Shown: in pieces, positions 61,873 to 64,000 of the stretch
Layout: every line of letters begins with the position of its first letter
Numbering within the stretch: position 1 is the first letter of the stretch
Origin: Tenacibaculum adriaticum
GTDB lineage: Bacteria; Bacteroidota; Bacteroidia; Flavobacteriales; Flavobacteriaceae
Direction of reading: 5' to 3'
NCBI RefSeq assembly: GCF_008124875.1
Contig: NZ_VNIA01000002.1
Coordinates: 1-64,000, forward strand
Length of the DNA stretch: 64,000 bases
The notes under the pieces: model-generated
What the model was told of the DNA's origin: nothing
Databases searched by the model: none
What the model saw: only the letters and a program-made list of their open reading frames with translations
Position numbers and translations under genes: made by a program

Positions 61873-63324
61873 TTATTTTTCAAACAATACCACGGTTTCA
61901 ATATGTGCAGTATGCGGAAATTGGTCTACTAAACTAATCTTTTTTAGTTGATAACCAGCTTCCATTAACTGTTCTGTATCACGTGCTTGAGTTGCTGGGT
62001 TACAAGATACATAAACCATGCGTTCTGCATTTAAGTTTATGATTTTTTTAAGTGTTTTTGGTGCAATTCCAGCACGAGCAGGATCTAAAATAATGGTTCT
62101 TATTTTATTTTTATACTGAGGATGTTCAGTCAAGAATTTACCAACATCTGCAGCAAAGAACTCCAAGCCTTCGATGTTATTCCGTTTTGCATTTTTCTTA
62201 GCATCTTCGATAGCAGATTTTACAATATCTACCCCAACGATTTTAGCATTTTCACTTTTAGAAGCTACAATTTGACCAATAGTACCTGTGCCACAGAATA
62301 AATCCATTACCACAGTGTTGTCTACAGCTTCTTTGTTTTCTAAAACATACTCAACAACTTTAGAATATAGTTTTTCAGCACATTTCGGGTTGGTTTGAAA
62401 AAAGCTTTTCATACTAATTTCAAAATTTAAATCTAAAAGTTCTTCAACAATTTTATCTTTCCCGTAGATAAGATTTATACTTCCTGATGTAGCAATGGTT
62501 CTATCGCCAGTTTCATCATTTATAGTATGTAAAAAGCCAGCAACTCTATCTCCGAATAATTCTACTAAAAAATTAGCGAATTTATTCAAATCAAATTTTG
62601 GTAAATCAGGAGATGTTGTTACTAAATTAAATAATAATTCGTTAGTTTTAAAAGATTTACGAACCACAAAATACCTAAAAAAACCTTCTCTTTTAGGTCC
62701 ATGCCAAGGTGCTAAGCCTGTAGCTTCACAATACTCTCTAATTTTAATTAAATTATCTTCGAATTGTTTATCAAATAAACCAGAGTCTTTATCTAAATTT
62801 TCTCCACACCACCAAGTTCCACGTTTTTTAAATCCAAGTGTAAATTCATCGACATCGGTTTTTTGTTCTCGGTTATAACCAATAGCAGAAAAACCATACT
62901 CCATTTTATTTCGATAATGAAAATCGTTAGGTGAACTTACAAATTCATCAAACAAATCTTCAATATTTTCTACTTTCCCAATACGTTTAAATAACTGGAG
63001 TGTACTTTCATATTTATAAGTGTGTTGTTTTTTAACAGGTAGTTTTATGTATGGAGCACCAGGAATTTCTTGAAATGGAACGTCTTTTTCATCTTCAGAA
63101 GGTTCTAAAACTTCAAATAGTTTACATTCAGCGTATTTTTTGCTTGTCTTCTTCACTTGTGCTTTTACCAATTGCCCAGGTAAAGTATTAGGCACAAAAA
63201 CAACAAATTCACCGTGTTCATTACGAATACGAGCAATTCCTTTTCCGCCAAAGGCGTAATCTTCTATTTTGAGTTCTAAAATTTGTCCTCTTTTCACAAA
63301 ATTGTTACGTTCTCTTCGTGGCAT
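61873..63324 (-). CDS. rlmD: 23S rRNA (uracil1939-C5)-methyltransferase, RlmD-type
   Basis: A 483-residue protein. An N-terminal TRAM domain (about residues 10-72, IEDYAFGGKGIARI) is followed by a central domain and a C-terminal methyltransferase domain (VMDLFCGTGTIGQIVASKS, IILDPARAG). The catalytic cysteine is in YVSCNPATQARD. In E. coli RlmD a CX5CX2C cluster binds iron-sulfur. Here the matching stretch (PFQEIPGAPYIKLP) has no cysteines, so the cluster is absent. It methylates U1939 in 23S rRNA, by homology. It heads the rlmD, DUF6452, DUF6048 operon. Confidence 0.9.
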   Translation of the reverse strand: MPRRERNNFVKRGQILELKIEDYAFGGKGIARIRNEHGEFVVFVPNTLPGQLVKAQVKKTSKKYAECKLFEVLEPSEDEKDVPFQEIPGAPYIKLPVKKQHTYKYESTLQLFKRIGKVENIEDLFDEFVSSPNDFHYRNKMEYGFSAIGYNREQKTDVDEFTLGFKKRGTWWCGENLDKDSGLFDKQFEDNLIKIREYCEATGLAPWHGPKREGFFRYFVVRKSFKTNELLFNLVTTSPDLPKFDLNKFANFLVELFGDRVAGFLHTINDETGDRTIATSGSINLIYGKDKIVEELLDLNFEISMKSFFQTNPKCAEKLYSKVVEYVLENKEAVDNTVVMDLFCGTGTIGQIVASKSENAKIVGVDIVKSAIEDAKKNAKRNNIEGLEFFAADVGKFLTEHPQYKNKIRTIILDPARAGIAPKTLKKIINLNAERMVYVSCNPATQARDTEQLMEAGYQLKKISLVDQFPHTAHIETVVLFEK

Positions 63325-63345
63325 TTATCAATATTTAATGGTTTG

Positions 63346-63353
63346 CAAAATTA
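63346..63353 (-). promoter_or_regulatory. -7 box TAATTTTG ahead of rlmD
   Basis: This is an exact TAnnTTTG match on the minus strand, 21 nt before the ATG at 63324, just beyond the terminator of the OmpA-family gene. Confidence 0.5.
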
Positions 63354-63374
63354 GGAAAAGATATTGTTTGATAA

Positions 63375-63411
63375 TAAAAAAAGACCACTCATTTGAGTGG
63401 TCTTTTTTTAG
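63375..63411 (-). terminator. Terminator after the OmpA-family gene
   Basis: aaaaaaagaccactc and gagtggtcttttttt pair perfectly around a 4-nt loop, with T runs. Confidence 0.88.
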
Positions 63412-63436
63412 TTATTAAATTAAATAAAGATTTAGG

Positions 63437-64000
63437 TTATTGACCTGCTTCTTTTTTAGCGTTTTCAATCATTTGTTCATTTGCAACAATAGCAAATTCA
63501 ACACGTCTGTTTTTACTTCTTCCTTCTGCAGTATCATTAGAAGCTATTGGGTTGTTTACACCAAAACCTTCGGTTTTAAACCTATCTGCATTTAAACCTT
63601 TGCTTACTAAATAATTTTTTACTGAATTAGCTCTTTTTTCAGAAAGAACTTGATTGTATTCTACTTTTCCTGTGCTATCTGTATATCCATAAATAACAAT
63701 ATCTGTATTTTCATAATTTTTAAACACAGAAACTAATTTATCTAAATTAGCTTGGGCAGTAGATGTTAAAGTTGATTTGTTAGTGTCAAATCTAACAGCA
63801 TTTTCACCTAATGTTAACGCAATTCCTTCTCCAACTCTTTCAACTTCTGCTCCTGGAACAGCTTCTTTTATTTCACGGGCTTGTTTGTCCATTTTATTAC
63901 CAATAACACCACCCGTTACACCACCAATAACACCACCTAGCACAGCACCTAATTTAGAATTTTTTCCGTTTCCTACGTTATTTCCAATAACAGCTCCTAA
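63437..64000 (-). CDS. OmpA-family protein, 3' part (truncated by the window end)
   Basis: The frame is open from the window edge (64000); a GTG at 63943 is internal. The first visible ~50 residues are glycine-rich (GGVIGGVTGGVIGNKMDKQA), a glycine-zipper segment typical of YiaD/Pal-like outer-membrane lipoproteins. The C-terminal OmpA domain (about the last 120 residues) has VFKNYENTDIVIYGYTDSTG, LSEKRANSVKNYL and EGRSKNRRVEFAI, which bind peptidoglycan (Asp and Arg). It is expected in the outer membrane and attached to the wall. The 5' end, including any signal peptide, is outside the window. Confidence 0.88.
   Translation of the reverse strand, partial: LGAVIGNNVGNGKNSKLGAVLGGVIGGVTGGVIGNKMDKQAREIKEAVPGAEVERVGEGIALTLGENAVRFDTNKSTLTSTAQANLDKLVSVFKNYENTDIVIYGYTDSTGKVEYNQVLSEKRANSVKNYLVSKGLNADRFKTEGFGVNNPIASNDTAEGRSKNRRVEFAIVANEQMIENAKKEAGQ

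Noticed and set aside
1..64000. CRISPR array, tRNA or rRNA genes, transposase, prophage genes
   Set aside because: Reading both strands I saw no direct-repeat/spacer array, no cloverleaf-like tRNA and no mobile-element proteins; short tRNAs could still escape an eye scan.

Overview
The window comes from a low-GC (about one third G+C by eye) member of the Bacteroidota, almost certainly a marine-type Flavobacteriaceae (Tenacibaculum/Polaribacter-like; I cannot fix the genus). The reasons are: a type IX secretion (T9SS) cargo with a gliding-type C-terminal sorting domain followed by a PorP/SprF partner; repeated use of the Bacteroidota promoter -7 box TAnnTTTG; no Shine-Dalgarno sequences ahead of most genes; and several families largely restricted to this phylum (DUF3822, DUF6048, DUF6452, the TPR-type NarL-class sensor kinase). 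It reads as chromosomal core and near-core sequence. I saw no transposase, prophage, CRISPR array, tRNA or rRNA.

Layout. 1-3.9 kb: 3' end of a giant SprB-like adhesin and its SprF-like partner. 3.9-13.4 kb: mostly housekeeping genes (rluF, tgt, lptG-like permease, DMT transporter, accA, a secreted protein of unknown role, queE on the other strand, HerA-like ATPase, a putative lipoprotein). 13.4-18.4 kb: accessory-looking stretch with a hairpin-forming intergenic element, a small cupin, a broken outer-membrane-protein gene (one stop plus one frameshift), a NarL/TPR two-component pair and an unknown small protein. 18.4-26.8 kb: ZIP transporter, methyltransferases, a lipoprotein, a secreted pentapeptide-repeat-like protein, HU, fmt, recQ and an AAA_28 ATPase. 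26.9-32.1 kb: DUF493 protein, three consecutive periplasmic-chaperone genes (parvulin type) and a MoxR ATPase. 32.1-36.5 kb: TSUP permease, rsmD, DUF3822, a membrane protein and a RecD/Dda-like helicase. 36.6-45.6 kb: secreted LmbE-type deacetylase, NUDIX, GNAT, PurD-like ATP-grasp, M42 peptidase, unusual PlsC-like acyltransferase, CoA pyrophosphatase, small membrane proteins and DUF937. 45.8-53.5 kb: dicarboxylate symporter, sulfurtransferase, HAD phosphatase, DUF393 protein and a MacAB-like four-gene export operon. 53.6-64 kb: 3-hydroxyacyl-CoA dehydrogenase, Gfo/Idh oxidoreductase, pcm, a 51-aa lipoprotein missed by length cut-offs, a three-gene abutting operon (DUF1835, nucleoside phosphorylase, cytosolic substrate-binding protein), SUI1, a 2OG-Fe oxygenase, the DUF6048/DUF6452/rlmD cassette and a truncated OmpA-family gene.

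How genes work together. The adhesin/SprF pair serves cell-surface attachment or gliding. tgt and queE belong to the queuosine pathway but sit in separate transcription units. The parvulin cluster serves outer-membrane protein folding. The ABC operon is a tripartite-type exporter without its outer membrane channel in the window. Most transcription units are short and are bounded by clear hairpin-plus-T-run terminators, many usable from both sides. Several promoters end only 4-7 nt before the start codon, which suggests leaderless or near-leaderless mRNAs.

The points most worth a second look are the degraded gene at 13975-15067, the intergenic folded element at 13471-13560, loss of metal-cluster ligands in two RNA-modifying enzymes (Tgt and RlmD), non-canonical motifs in the acyltransferase and PurD-like proteins, and the near-leaderless promoters. 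I did not find a clearly new defence or mobile system here.
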